64,000 nucleotides of DNA, from NCBI GenBank assembly GCA_004015825.1, contig SAYS01000001.1:124001-188000 (forward strand). Reading direction: 5' to 3'. The position numbers and the translations under genes are program-made. The notes beneath the pieces were generated by a model that did not search any database, was not told where the DNA came from, and was given only the letters and a program-made list of their open reading frames with translations. Position 1 is the first letter of the stretch, and each line of letters opens with the position of its first letter. The DNA is from Halovenus amylolytica. GTDB lineage: Archaea > Halobacteriota > Halobacteria > Halobacteriales > Haloarculaceae. This document shows positions 10,701 through 18,576 of this stretch, one piece after another.

Positions 10701-11844
10701 GGTGGGTGGGATCACTGGCTGGACATCTAACAACCCCAGTGATCTCAGTCAGATGTACTGGGCCGATGGAACGCTCGATCTAGACGGGGATGTTCGCGTG
10801 TTCGACGAGACGGACAGAAAACAGTTCACGTCCCCGCTCCGGGCTGGTGGGATCGCCGGACGGATCGGAGAGAATAACGATCCCGATACGATCTTCGACA
10901 GTGTCTACGCCGACGGTCCTACTGTCGGGGACGGTGAGGACAACGTCAACGACAACAGCATCTCTCTCGGTGCCTCGGAGATGACGGGACCGCAGGTACT
11001 ACCGGAAGGCAAATCCGACTCCTTCTACGACCAGTTCCCCGGCGTCGAAGAGCAAGATGCCGAGGGAACGATGGCGAATCTCGACTGGGATATCTGGACA
11101 CCAGTCTACGACGTCGACGAGGACGGGAACATCGTCAACGAGGGTTTGCCGAAGTTCCAGTGGCAGGTCGACGGCAAGTTCATCGTGACAATCACGGACG
11201 CCGACAACGTCCAGCCAGGCCAGAATAATACGGGCGTCGACGTCACGGTCGAGAATACGGCCAGTTACCGCCAGGAACAGCCAGTCACACTACAAAAACC
11301 CGACGGGACGGTCGTCGACAGCCAGCGTGTCGAACTCGATCCAGGTAAAGAGACGGATATTACGCTCACCTGGGAGACGACCTTCCGCGACGAACGTACC
11401 AGTACAGCCGTCGACGATCTCCTCGTGAGTAGCCAGGATACGCGCGACACTGAAGATATCAGGCTGGTGGCAACCAGTGGGAACATCATCACGATCGACG
11501 ACGTCGACACCAACGAGACGGTGCGGGCCGGCGCCGGTGAACTCGAAGTCGACGTGGATGTCTCGTCGACCGATCCGGATGGGCTCGACGGCGAATCCCT
11601 TGTCTTGCGTGCCAACGGGAATCTGGTCGACATCGATGACAGCCCCCGTGGCGACTCTCACAGCACGACACTGACCTGGGAGCCACGGACATTCGAGGTC
11701 GGCTCCGCAGATGTCTCGGTTCAGATCCTCAACAGTGGTATCGGAGAGACAGCGGACGTCCAGGTGTTGCGCCCGCTCCGGTCGACCCTCGGCGACGACG
11801 ATGTGCCGATCGACGTCGATTTCGACCTGATCTCGGTCGGCTAG
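7708..11844 (+). CDS. Giant pilin-signal surface protein with CARDB-like and GLUG-like repeats
   Basis: A 1378-residue surface protein. The N-terminus (SRGISEILGTVLVFSFVII) has the charged start and single hydrophobic helix of a prepilin, like the small pilins upstream, and no C-terminal anchor is seen. After a DUF7289-like N-terminal region come CARDB-like Ig domains (about residues 450-760, with the recurring pattern VEN/IEN-D/T-G). Next is a beta-helical region with GLUG-type turns (about 770-1130: VGGLVGG, VGGIVGH, GIGGILGG, VGGITGW, AGGIAGR), and then two more CARDB-like domains (about 1160-1378). Overall it looks like an adhesin or very large pilin carried on the pilus machinery encoded upstream. 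The domain calls rest on pattern recognition. It has its own promoter and no gene follows for 47 bases. Confidence 0.85.
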   Translation: MLGRGQGGDSRGISEILGTVLVFSFVIIIAFSLVMVGFNVFDDATDDTEKRVGQDTIVEIGDRLGSVSSSTVESATTLSVPRGVGQDLRADSDNGRLLVEVTTTDPNLSVDDIAADQLTNTTEFELGTVAHQQDDGPETVYQGGMVFEREGSTVRILSEPNFNYNGGRLDFSFTGLSDLDSLSEGDELYAERNIDASQERIDEINRIIAEQRTIGNDTDNPIGYAPVSVNLTIQTAYPEAWEAYADRKDMTENSVNVVPRDDSITFGFPSISGSNTTGANFASNVIYTGDHQAAHLYYNDSLGTVGNLGPGGFNVTEVEGWTGIPQLHQDQYGVAVADDDMWKIAYLANQGSSLEWYNVSTEIGRNGKPQGPEVSEPDTLADGPGNGGGGASTDEWEFSDGSIVCTVVNRGQNPSDTTLEDTINSVAEGDCNQGTVTANEDQIPDQSPNFEISNLDTDPSSGDYVTGERFEVAFDVENTGNAYDEQYISLGADLTGNGSYDLADYTRVTLYPGEDTTLDLAFEVTTGLNDDLDARVVPQTGSGGSVGFQYTDQPEFDITDLDSDGTTAPGDRYNVTATIENDGSEEEQTVTLTDSSGTVVDTETVKLGNRNPSSDTTDVELTWDVPLDASFGSGKDLTVETLDDSDTITVEREPAALVEDVSTSVDNSAGTVTVEAEIRNPSTAELTNANVAVEPGDLARSASPSDETVTVSGKSTETVTFDWSLSGDDITDWTTVETADDSGKDVGVVERTGSVPDCSTVSFEGGDGSSGDPYQISNVDQLQCIDEDLDADYELVDDIAAHGTEYWNGGDGFEPIGEQPRNSNSGNAFDDDSTFDGQGNSIVGLTIDRYDEPFVGMFSITETFETSTSDVEEGAMIRDVVLEEIDVRGMTVVGGLVGGGGGQFKRISVDGRVESQYQQVGGIVGHAHDGDLTNELVSTATVIGDHPIVVNGDPSKNHPWQDTTGSPNLGIGGILGGMGYDTEFDTGYSRATVSGPSSVGGITGWTSNNPSDLSQMYWADGTLDLDGDVRVFDETDRKQFTSPLRAGGIAGRIGENNDPDTIFDSVYADGPTVGDGEDNVNDNSISLGASEMTGPQVLPEGKSDSFYDQFPGVEEQDAEGTMANLDWDIWTPVYDVDEDGNIVNEGLPKFQWQVDGKFIVTITDADNVQPGQNNTGVDVTVENTASYRQEQPVTLQKPDGTVVDSQRVELDPGKETDITLTWETTFRDERTSTAVDDLLVSSQDTRDTEDIRLVATSGNIITIDDVDTNETVRAGAGELEVDVDVSSTDPDGLDGESLVLRANGNLVDIDDSPRGDSHSTTLTWEPRTFEVGSADVSVQILNSGIGETADVQVLRPLRSTLGDDDVPIDVDFDLISVG

Positions 11845-11891
11845 CCGACCACAAACGCACGATTTATTCGAACGCGCGAGGATGCGGTTGT

Positions 11892-12935
11892 ATGGAGACG
11901 GCTACACGCGTCGACCTCGTTACCCGCCATACACAGGAAGTCGTTACCGACGAAGAGCTTGCGTCACTGCTCGACACGGAGTCGCCCTCCGCGTATATCG
12001 GCTACGCCCCGACCGGCGAGATGCACATCGGTCACTTCACCACGATGCGCAAACTCGCAGACTTCCTGCAGGCTGACATCGAGGTCACGGTCCTCATCGC
12101 GGATCTACACGCCCACCTCGACGACGAAAAGAGTCCATTCGAGTTACTCGACGCGCGATCGGAGTACTACGAAGAGGCGATCGAGGGGATGATCGAGGCC
12201 GCCGGCGCCGATCCCGCCGACCTCGAATTCGTCCGCGGGACGGATTTCCAGCTCGACGAGGAGTACACCCTCGAACTGTACCGGATGGCCGCGACGACGA
12301 CGCTCGCGCGCTCACAGCGGGCGGCAAGCGAGGTCGTCCGCGAGAGCGAGAGCCCGAACCTCGGCGGACTCATCTACCCGCTGATGCAGTCCCTCGACGT
12401 GAAGGCCCTGGATGCCGACATCGCATACGGCGGGATCGACCAGCGCGGGATCTACATGCTCTCCCGTGAGATTCTTCCCGACCACGGTGGCGAGCAGCCC
12501 GTCTGTCTGTTTGCGCCGCTGCTGTCCGGACTCTCGGGTGGCAAGATGAGCGCTTCGGATGCTGGCTCGAAGGTCAACCTCACCGACTCTCCCGACGCAG
12601 TCGAAGAGAAAATCAACGATGCCTACTGTCCGATGGGTGAAACCGAAGACAACGGCGTGCTCGAATACATCGAGTACCTCGTCTTCCCGATCCTCGACGA
12701 GCGCGGCGAGAACTTCGTCGTCGACCGGCCGGAGGAGTACGGCGGCGATCTCGTCTACGAGAGCTACGCGGAACTCGAAGCCGATTTCGTCTCCGAGGAG
12801 CTACATCCGGCAGACCTCAAGGGCGCTGTCGGGGGCTACATCTCGGACGTGATCGATCCGGTCCGTGAGCGACTGACCGCCCAGCCCGAGTTGCTCGAAG
12901 AAGCCTACCCGGAAACGTACGGTGAGGGTGAGTGA
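11892..12935 (+). CDS. tyrS: Tyrosyl-tRNA synthetase
   Basis: Class I aminoacyl-tRNA synthetase that charges tRNA-Tyr in the cytoplasm. At 347 residues it has the compact length of archaeal TyrRS rather than the roughly 500 residues of haloarchaeal TrpRS. The class I signatures are present: MHIGH near residue 44 (with PTGEMHIGHF) and GGKMSAS near 220, plus the tyrosine-pocket region YIGYAPTGE and the archaeal DIAYGGIDQR segment. Its stop overlaps a methyltransferase gene by four bases (GTGA). The upstream sequence (ACGATTTATTCGA at about 11859-11871) offers a TATA-like element at the right distance. Confidence 0.96.
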   Translation: METATRVDLVTRHTQEVVTDEELASLLDTESPSAYIGYAPTGEMHIGHFTTMRKLADFLQADIEVTVLIADLHAHLDDEKSPFELLDARSEYYEEAIEGMIEAAGADPADLEFVRGTDFQLDEEYTLELYRMAATTTLARSQRAASEVVRESESPNLGGLIYPLMQSLDVKALDADIAYGGIDQRGIYMLSREILPDHGGEQPVCLFAPLLSGLSGGKMSASDAGSKVNLTDSPDAVEEKINDAYCPMGETEDNGVLEYIEYLVFPILDERGENFVVDRPEEYGGDLVYESYAELEADFVSEELHPADLKGAVGGYISDVIDPVRERLTAQPELLEEAYPETYGEGE

Positions 12936-13618
12936 CCGACGAGGAGTCCGACGAAAGCGACGACTCCGCTGCGCTTTCCGATAGTCGCGATCCGACCCGA
13001 GTGCGCGAGGTGTACGACGAAATCGCGACCCACTTCGCGAAGACCAGAGCCTACCCATGGCCAGAGGTCGAAGCGTTTCTGGCGGACCGCTCCGACGTAG
13101 CTGTCGGGCTCGATATCGGCTGTGGCAACGGTCGGCATTCGGCGCTGCTCGCCGAGATTGCAGACACTGTGCTTGCGCTCGACGTGAGTCGAGAACTGCT
13201 CTTGGAGGCCAGCCAGCGGATGGATCGGGACGGCTGGGATGCGGAACTTCTGTGTGGGGATGCAGCTACACTCCCGTTTCGGGAGAATACGGTCGATCTA
13301 GCCGTCTACGTCGCGACACTCCACCATCTGCCCGACCGCGAGCACCGCATCCGGAGCCTCTCGGAGATTGCGCGCGTGCTCACGGCAGATGGCTGTGCCC
13401 TGGTCAGCGCGTGGAGTACGGCACACGACCGCTTCGAGGATAGCGACGAGGGCTTCGACACGACAGTCGAGTGGACACTGCCCGGCGGCGAGACTGTCGA
13501 CCGGTTCTATCACATCTATGCACCGTCGGAGTTCGAGGCTGATCTCGAAGCGAGCGATCTCTCCGTCGTCGAGACGTACGTTTCGAGTGGCAACTGCTAT
13601 GCCGAGGTTCGTTCGTAA
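12932..13618 (+). CDS. Class I SAM methyltransferase, Trm9/ALKBH8-like
   Basis: A 228-residue S-adenosylmethionine-dependent methyltransferase. The SAM-binding motif I is LDIGCGNGRHS (about residues 53-63) and the post-motif acidic residue follows in ALDVSRE. The N-terminal YDEIATHFAKTRAYPWPEV resembles yeast Trm9 and the ALKBH8 methyltransferase domain, which complete mcm5-type wobble uridine modification in tRNA, and HHLPDREHR is also typical of that family. The GTG start overlaps the tyrS stop, so the pair is translationally coupled, which fits a tRNA-related role. The tRNA substrate is inferred, not shown; a generic small-molecule methyltransferase remains possible. Confidence 0.82.
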   Translation: MTDEESDESDDSAALSDSRDPTRVREVYDEIATHFAKTRAYPWPEVEAFLADRSDVAVGLDIGCGNGRHSALLAEIADTVLALDVSRELLLEASQRMDRDGWDAELLCGDAATLPFRENTVDLAVYVATLHHLPDREHRIRSLSEIARVLTADGCALVSAWSTAHDRFEDSDEGFDTTVEWTLPGGETVDRFYHIYAPSEFEADLEASDLSVVETYVSSGNCYAEVRS

Positions 13619-13621
13619 GTT

Positions 13622-14194
13622 TCAGTTAGCGGTCAGAACCTCTTCGATAACGACTGCGTTCGTCGGTGTGTGGACGATACTAACTGTTACCGTCTCTCCG
13701 TCGTCGAACCCGCTCCCGTTCCGACACTCCCCGGCATTTATCCTGAACTCGAAGTACGAACCAGCATCCAATGTGTTCTCGGTTTTCTGGTCAATTACCC
13801 CGAAGTCGGTCTCGTTCTGGAATCCTGACGGACTCGTATCGACGAGGTCCGAACCGTATTCGACGTGGTCGGTATATCCATTGTACAGTGTTTCCAGCGG
13901 TAGATCCACGATCCGTGCCGTGTCCGGTTCACACTGTGGTGCGTCGACGACGATTTCCATCTCCGAGACGGTAATTGATTCGCCTGCCAGGTGTGTAATT
14001 CGGACGATCTGATCGCCATTATCAGTCCCACCGACGAACTCGCCACTTGACTGACTGACGACTGGCGCTGGCTCTTCTATCTCTTCTGTAAAAAGCAGAG
14101 TAAACGTCGATATCGTTGCCGAGAGTATCACGACGACGGCGACGAGTAACACTGTCGAGATAACGGGAGATACAGCACGAGAACGTGCCTTCAT
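13622..14194 (-). CDS. Type IV pilin (PilA-like, N-terminal DUF1628-type signal)
   Basis: A 190-residue secreted pilin. The N-terminus KARSRAVSPVISTVLLVAVV is the canonical haloarchaeal PilA motif (RAVSPVI plus hydrophobic helix), recognised by the prepilin peptidase PibD. The mature domain is acidic, with two cysteines (PQCEPD and GECRNG) that could form a disulfide. It is isolated from the pilB/pilC locus, lying convergent with the Trm9-like gene (3 bases between stops) and divergent from an O-methyltransferase. Could be a major or alternative pilin used by the upstream machinery. Confidence 0.85.
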   Translation of the reverse strand: MKARSRAVSPVISTVLLVAVVVILSATISTFTLLFTEEIEEPAPVVSQSSGEFVGGTDNGDQIVRITHLAGESITVSEMEIVVDAPQCEPDTARIVDLPLETLYNGYTDHVEYGSDLVDTSPSGFQNETDFGVIDQKTENTLDAGSYFEFRINAGECRNGSGFDDGETVTVSIVHTPTNAVVIEEVLTAN

Positions 14195-14277
14195 GAGAAA
14201 AAATATTTGCCCGGTACAGAAATCGGTTTGGGAGGCTTACCGCCACAGTTAGGCGTTTCGTACACAAACAAAATCGC

Positions 14278-14949
14278 ATGTCCGAAGATGTCGTTCCCGA
14301 GGCGGTCGTCGAACTGGCGGGGCTGATCGGCCCCGAGCGAGACGAGATCATCGTGGAGATGGATGCTCGCGCGGACAGGGAGGGGTTCCCGACCGTCGGG
14401 CCGGAAGTCGGCGCGTGGCTCTCCGTCGTCGCCCGCCTGACCGACGCCGAGCGGATCTTCGAGTTCGGCTCCGGCTTTGGCTACTCGGCGTACTGGTTCG
14501 CGCGTGGGATCGATCCCGACGGACGGATCGTCCTCACCGAGATCGACGCCGACGAACTCGACTCGGCCAGGGAGTACTTCGAGCGTGCTGGGATCGCCGA
14601 CCGCGCCGCATTCGAACACGGCGACGCTATCGACATCGTCGACGAGTACGACGGTCCGTTCGATATCGTCCTGATCGACAACGAGAAACAGCGCTACGTG
14701 GAGGCGCTTCAGGCTGTCGAGGGGAGGCTCCGACCTGGGAGTGTGGTGCTCGCGGACAACGCCATCACCGCGGGAATCATCGACCGGGACGACGTAATTG
14801 CGCTGACTGACGGGCAGGCGGTTCCAGACGCGACCGACGCGAGCCGAGGAATTGCCGAGTATCTGCGGTACGTGCGTGACCGTGACGACCTCGAAACGGC
14901 ACTGCTCCCGCTCGGTGAGGGTGTTGCTGTGAGTGTTGTTACTGAGTAG
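14278..14949 (+). CDS. O-methyltransferase (caffeoyl-CoA O-methyltransferase-like fold)
   Basis: A 223-residue SAM-dependent methyltransferase of the class that includes small-molecule O-methyltransferases. Motif I reads FEFGSGFGYSAYWFA (about residues 60-74), followed by the ribose-binding acidic residue in LTEIDADEL and the DIVLIDNEKQRY segment where metal-dependent family members bind their cation. RPGSVVLADNAITAG is the usual post-core motif. Monocistronic, divergent from the pilin gene, with an 83-base intergenic region between them. Substrate unknown; similar proteins are widespread in haloarchaea. Confidence 0.8.
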   Translation: MSEDVVPEAVVELAGLIGPERDEIIVEMDARADREGFPTVGPEVGAWLSVVARLTDAERIFEFGSGFGYSAYWFARGIDPDGRIVLTEIDADELDSAREYFERAGIADRAAFEHGDAIDIVDEYDGPFDIVLIDNEKQRYVEALQAVEGRLRPGSVVLADNAITAGIIDRDDVIALTDGQAVPDATDASRGIAEYLRYVRDRDDLETALLPLGEGVAVSVVTE

Positions 14950-15317
14950 AAGGTCTTCGAGTCGTCTGTTTTTGTGGTTTAGTTCGAAGTGACCACCCGA
15001 TTACTGATCCGAACAGCAAGAAAGCCCCCGGTTGCTCGCAGGCTGCGACTCGCTGTGCGCGCTCCCTACGGTCGCGTGCTTACTTCGTCTCGCTCTGCGA
15101 GCAACCGGCCCCTTTCAGTCCCGCCCGATGTGGCTTTACAGGCTGGGCGGGACTGAAAGGGGCGAGCCTGTCGACGAAGGCGGACGCAGCAAGCACCCAC
15201 TGGAGCGCAGCAAGTCCCCCGACTCGACAGCCTCGGGGCTTTCTTGCTGTTTTGAACGGTTTGGAACACTCTCTTATCCGATTCTTCAAAACAAACGCCT
15301 CCAACCACTACACAAAC
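14950..15317. other. Gene-free interval holding a palindromic element
   Basis: No credible gene occupies these 368 bases: the open frames present are side effects of repeated palindromic sequence. The only structure seen is the 240-base inverted-repeat element at 15012-15251 listed separately, flanked by AT-richer sequence on the left and the 3' end of the DUF7126-type gene on the right. Confidence 0.7.
15012..15251. repeat. 240-bp element with perfect 17-bp terminal inverted repeats and nested hairpins
   Basis: Bases 15012-15028 and 15235-15251 are perfect inverted repeats of 17 bases (ends AACAGCAAG and CTTGCTGTT). Inside lie three further inverted pairs: 15029-15040 with 15096-15107 (12 of 12), 15109-15126 with 15145-15162 (18 of 18, loop of 18), and 15164-15174 with 15224-15234 (10 of 11). 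As RNA or extruded DNA this would be a multi-branched structure closed by the terminal stem. No protein is credible inside. It may be a MITE-like repeat or a structured RNA; similar palindromic sequences are, from memory, dispersed in haloarchaeal genomes, but copy number cannot be checked here. Confidence 0.75.
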
Positions 15318-15638
15318 TCAGCTATCCAGTTCAGCCGCAACGTCGGCCGGATCGAACAGCTCCGGGTCCAGCGAAAGATCGGTCTGCCGGCTGGCGTAAT
15401 CCGGAAGCGAGCCGTCGGAGTAGATGAGAACCTTCAGATCCGAGTTGAGATCTTTCGCGACCGAGATGGAGGTCGCCTGTTGCATCTCCGTGAGGACGTA
15501 CGTCTCCACGTCGAGGATGCCTGCCTCTTCGAGTGCTGGCCGGTTCGCGATATCGACGCGGACGACCTCGTAGCCCTCTGTTTCGATCGCATCACCGAGT
15601 CCGTGGGGATCTTCACCAGCGACGATTACCGTGCTCAT
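15318..15638 (-). CDS. Small haloarchaeal protein DUF7126-type
   Basis: A 106-residue protein starting MSTVIVAGEDPHGLGDAI and ending in a Pro/Asp-rich tail. The N-terminal beta strand with a Gly-rich turn (VAGEDPHGLG) and alternating hydrophobic segments suggest a small Rossmann-like or flavodoxin-like fold. I recall the family as haloarchaeal DUF7126, commonly located beside guaAB and pyrG and sometimes mislabelled as CTP synthetase. It lies 33 bases downstream of guaAB on the same strand, so it is probably the last gene of a nucleotide biosynthesis operon. Function unknown. Confidence 0.75.
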   Translation of the reverse strand: MSTVIVAGEDPHGLGDAIETEGYEVVRVDIANRPALEEAGILDVETYVLTEMQQATSISVAKDLNSDLKVLIYSDGSLPDYASRQTDLSLDPELFDPADVAAELDS

Positions 15639-15671
15639 CTGTTGTCTCCGTGAGTTCTTTCGATGTTCATC

Positions 15672-16589
15672 TTACTCGTACTCGATCGTTGCCGGCGGCT
15701 TGTGTGTCACGTCGTAGAGGACACGCGAGACGTTCTCGTTTTCGCCGGTGATCCGCGACTGGATGCGCTGGAGTGTCTCCCAGTCGATCTCCTGGGCGCG
15801 GGCTGTCATCCCGTCGCGCGATTCGACCGAGCGCACGGCGACGACCCAGCCGTGGACGCGGTTGTCGCCTTTCACGCCCGTCGCCTTGCCGATCACGGCG
15901 GCCAGTGCCTGCCACGGATCGTGCTCTTCGAGTTCCTCCTCGACGACGTGGTTGGCCTCGCGTGCGACTTCCAGTTTCTCCTCGGTGACCTCACCGAGAA
16001 TCCGGACAGCCAGCCCCGGCCCCGGGAACGGCATCCGCTCGGCGACGATCTCGTCGAGATCGAGTTCGCGTGCGACCTCGCGGACCTCGTCTTTGTACAG
16101 ATCCCGCATCGGTTCGACGATGCCGTCGAAGTCGATCCGCTCTGGCAGGCCACCGACGTTGTGATGGGATTTGATCGTCCCCTCGCTTTCGATCCTGTCC
16201 GGGTAGATCGTCCCCTGCACGAGGAAGTCGGCGTCGACCTCGCGGGCGACCGTCTCGAACTCGCGGATGAACTGCTCACCGATCGCGTGTCGTTTCTCCT
16301 CCGGATCTGTGACGCCTTCGAGGGAATCGAGGAAGCGATCCTTCGCGTCGATGATCTGCAACGAGTCCATGTAGCTGAACGTCTCGCGGATCTGGTCGGT
16401 CTCGCCTTTCCGCATCAGCCCCGTATCCACGTAGACGGGTGTGAGCTGATCGCCGATGGCGTCGTAAGCCAGCGCCGCCGCCGTCGAGGAGTCGACACCC
16501 CCCGAGAGGGCGATCACAGCGTTTGCGTCGCCGACTTCGCTTACGATCTCGTCGATTTTCTCCTCGATGAATTCGTCGACGTCGACCAT
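15672..16589 (-). CDS. guaAB: GMP synthase, ATP-pyrophosphatase subunit B
   Basis: Cytoplasmic subunit that adenylates XMP and aminates it to GMP, using ammonia delivered by a separate glutamine amidotransferase (GuaAa), as archaea split the bacterial enzyme. The 305-residue protein has the PP-loop [13 protein letters not shown] near residue 28, the [11 protein letters not shown] segment, and the C-terminal dimerisation domain with [10 protein letters not shown] and the terminal [17 protein letters not shown]. The glutaminase domain is absent, as expected. Its ATG shares one base with the pyrG stop (TGATG), so the two are translationally coupled and CTP and GMP synthesis are co-expressed. Confidence 0.96.
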   Translation of the reverse strand: MVDVDEFIEEKIDEIVSEVGDANAVIALSGGVDSSTAAALAYDAIGDQLTPVYVDTGLMRKGETDQIRETFSYMDSLQIIDAKDRFLDSLEGVTDPEEKRHAIGEQFIREFETVAREVDADFLVQGTIYPDRIESEGTIKSHHNVGGLPERIDFDGIVEPMRDLYKDEVREVARELDLDEIVAERMPFPGPGLAVRILGEVTEEKLEVAREANHVVEEELEEHDPWQALAAVIGKATGVKGDNRVHGWVVAVRSVESRDGMTARAQEIDWETLQRIQSRITGENENVSRVLYDVTHKPPATIEYE

Positions 16590-18220
16590 CAGTGCTCACC
16601 TCCTGTGCCCGAGAGCACACCATCCAGAAACCCGACGAAGGGTGGACTCGCCCGGGTCGGCCGGGAGCGAAACTCCGGATGGAACTGCGTCCCGAAGAAG
16701 TACGGGTGATCCGGCAGTTCCAGAATCTCCATCCGTCGGCCGGAAATACCGGAAAAGATCAGTCCGGCCGCCTCCAGATCGTCGATGTAGTCGGGGTTGA
16801 CCTCGTAGCGGTGGCGGTGTCGCTCGGTACAGGTCGTCTCCTCGTAGAGTTCGTGTGCGACCGTTCCGGGTTCGATCTCCGTGACGTGCGTGCCCAGGCG
16901 CATCGTCCCACCCATGTCGTCGAGATCTTTCTGCTCCGGTAGCAGATCGATCACTGGGTAGGGCGTCTCCTCGTCGAGTTCGGCGGAGTGAGCCCCTTCG
17001 AGGCCGAGTACGTTCCGGGCGTACTCGACGACGGCCATCTGGAATCCGAGACAGAGCCCGAGGAACGGAACGTCGTTCTCTCTGGCGTATCTGATCGCTT
17101 CGATCTTCCCTTCGGTCCCACGGGAGCCAAAGCCGCCGGGGACGACGATCCCATCCATGTCGTCGAGTGCGCCGTCTGCTCCGTCGGCGAGGTTCTCCGA
17201 GTGGATCCACTTGCGTTCGACGTTGACACGTTTTTCGAGTCCGGCGTGTTTGAGCGCCTCGTGGATCGAGATGTAGGCGTCTTCGAGCCCGTACTTGCCG
17301 ACGAGCCCGATCTTGACGGTGCCTTCCTTGTCGCGGGTCACGAGGTCGCGCCACTCCCTATTCCGTTCGCCCTTTGGCAGCGCCTCGTCTGCGAGATCGA
17401 GTCGCTCCATGACGTACTCGTCGAGCCCCTCGTCCTCGATCATCAGCGGGACGTGGTAGATATCGTCGACGTCGGGATTCGAGAAGACGGCATCCCGGGG
17501 GACGTCACAGAACAGTGCGATCTTTTCGCGGGTCTCCGCATCGAGTGGATCCGAACAGCGGCCGACGAGAATGTCCGGCTGGAGTCCGATCGAGCGCAGT
17601 TCCTTCACGCTGTGCTGGGTCGGTTTGGTCTTCTGTTCGCCGTTTTTCGAGTAGGGGACGAGCGTGACGTGTGTAAAGAGAATATCCTCGTCGTCTTGCT
17701 CGTGGGCGAACTGTCGGAGCGCTTCGAGGTAGGGCATCCCCTCGATGTCGCCGACGGTGCCGCCGACTTCGACGATGCAGACGTCGCTGCCGGCGGCGGC
17801 CTCGCGGACCCGGCGTTTGATGTCGTCGGTGATGTGCGGGATGATCTGGACCGTCTTGCCGAGGTAGTCCCCGGCGCGTTCTTTCTCGATGACGTGCTGG
17901 TAGACCTTCCCGGTGGTGACGTTGTGGTCGAAGGTCATGTCGATATCGAGGAAGCGCTCGTAGTTGCCCAGATCGAGATCTACTTCGCCCCCGTCTTTGA
18001 GGACGTACACTTCTCCGTGCTGGAAGGGGTTCATCGTCCCTGCGTCGACGTTGAGATACGGGTCGATCTTGACCGCAGTGACATCGAACCCGGCGTTGGC
18101 GAGCAGGCGTCCGGTGGACGCGGCAGTAATGCCTTTGCCCAGTCCGGACATCACACCGCCAGTGACGAAAATGAACTTCCGTCCCAGACTCGGATCGTAG
18201 CCTGTGTCTGTTTCCGGCAT
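16589..18220 (-). CDS. pyrG: CTP synthase
   Basis: Converts UTP to CTP using glutamine, in the cytoplasm. The start at 18220 gives 543 residues, the usual length, with the expected N-terminus [20 protein letters not shown] (amidoligase P-loop). A longer frame runs on upstream through a hairpin-rich region, but its extra 119 residues have no family counterpart. The C-terminal glutaminase domain has the nucleophile motif LGLCLGFQ and the catalytic His/Glu region [12 protein letters not shown]. It is followed by guaAB and the DUF7126-type gene, so the operon reads pyrG-guaAB-DUF7126. No leader attenuator could be assigned, though hairpins lie just upstream. Confidence 0.96.
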   Translation of the reverse strand: MPETDTGYDPSLGRKFIFVTGGVMSGLGKGITAASTGRLLANAGFDVTAVKIDPYLNVDAGTMNPFQHGEVYVLKDGGEVDLDLGNYERFLDIDMTFDHNVTTGKVYQHVIEKERAGDYLGKTVQIIPHITDDIKRRVREAAAGSDVCIVEVGGTVGDIEGMPYLEALRQFAHEQDDEDILFTHVTLVPYSKNGEQKTKPTQHSVKELRSIGLQPDILVGRCSDPLDAETREKIALFCDVPRDAVFSNPDVDDIYHVPLMIEDEGLDEYVMERLDLADEALPKGERNREWRDLVTRDKEGTVKIGLVGKYGLEDAYISIHEALKHAGLEKRVNVERKWIHSENLADGADGALDDMDGIVVPGGFGSRGTEGKIEAIRYARENDVPFLGLCLGFQMAVVEYARNVLGLEGAHSAELDEETPYPVIDLLPEQKDLDDMGGTMRLGTHVTEIEPGTVAHELYEETTCTERHRHRYEVNPDYIDDLEAAGLIFSGISGRRMEILELPDHPYFFGTQFHPEFRSRPTRASPPFVGFLDGVLSGTGGEH

Positions 18221-18576
18221 ACTGACCGTCTGCTTGGGATCCTCAAAACCGTTACGAACCACCTTTTTCCCGCGGGGGTTCCGGGGGAACCCCGCGCGGC
18301 AAAAATCTGGACCAAAAAACTCGACGCTCGGCAAAGCCTCGCGTCGAGGCGTCTCGCGAGCGACCGGAGGGGGCGAGTGCGAACTTGTCAGAGCTTGCTC
18401 TGACGGTGGTGAGCGGACCCCTGGTCCGCGAGCCCTGTCACCGCTTGCGGTGACAGTGAACCGCGTCCGGCGCGGATGCTGACCGCCAACCACAACGACA
18501 TCTCTGCTCTCTTCACCGACCGACGTAATCACAGAAACCACAACCGTATTGATCGCACCTCCGTGAGTACCCTGCA
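18221..18576. other. Gene-free divergent interval between pyrG and MFS gene
   Basis: These 356 bases hold the divergent start regions of pyrG (leftward) and the MFS transporter (rightward). The centre is occupied by the hairpin run at 18271-18479, listed separately. No protein is credible: the open frames crossing it are low-information Arg-rich translations. Confidence 0.65.
18271..18479. repeat. Run of about six short hairpins upstream of pyrG
   Basis: Successive inverted repeats are visible. 18271-18282 pairs with 18286-18296 (CGCGGGG...CCCCGCG with a bulge), 18320-18327 with 18341-18348 (CTCGACGC), and 18387-18394 with 18397-18404 (GTCAGAGC, 8 of 8). 18413-18419 pairs with 18423-18429 (GCGGACC, 7 of 7), 18435-18444 with 18447-18456 (CTGTCACCGC, 10 of 10), and a last pair near 18463-18479 (GCGTCCG/CGGATGC, with a G-T pair). 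Such clustered palindromes are unlike coding sequence and may be a haloarchaeal extragenic repeat, an RNA leader or a protein-binding array. Confidence 0.65.

Noticed and set aside
15109-15162. Possible CRISPR repeat (GGGACTGAAAGGGG resembles some haloarchaeal repeats)
   Set aside because: It occurs only once as an inverted pair, with no direct repeats at regular spacing and no cas genes in the window.
15032-15427. Open frames inside the 15-kb palindromic element
   Set aside because: They only translate the inverted repeats; no family, start context or codon bias.
16988-18403. 471-codon open frame antisense to pyrG
   Set aside because: Mirrors the CTP synthase codons; no motif and unlikely composition for a separate gene.
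18383-18460. tRNA-like hairpins
   Set aside because: Stems lack the cloverleaf spacing, TTC loop and discriminator; no tRNA could be folded from them.
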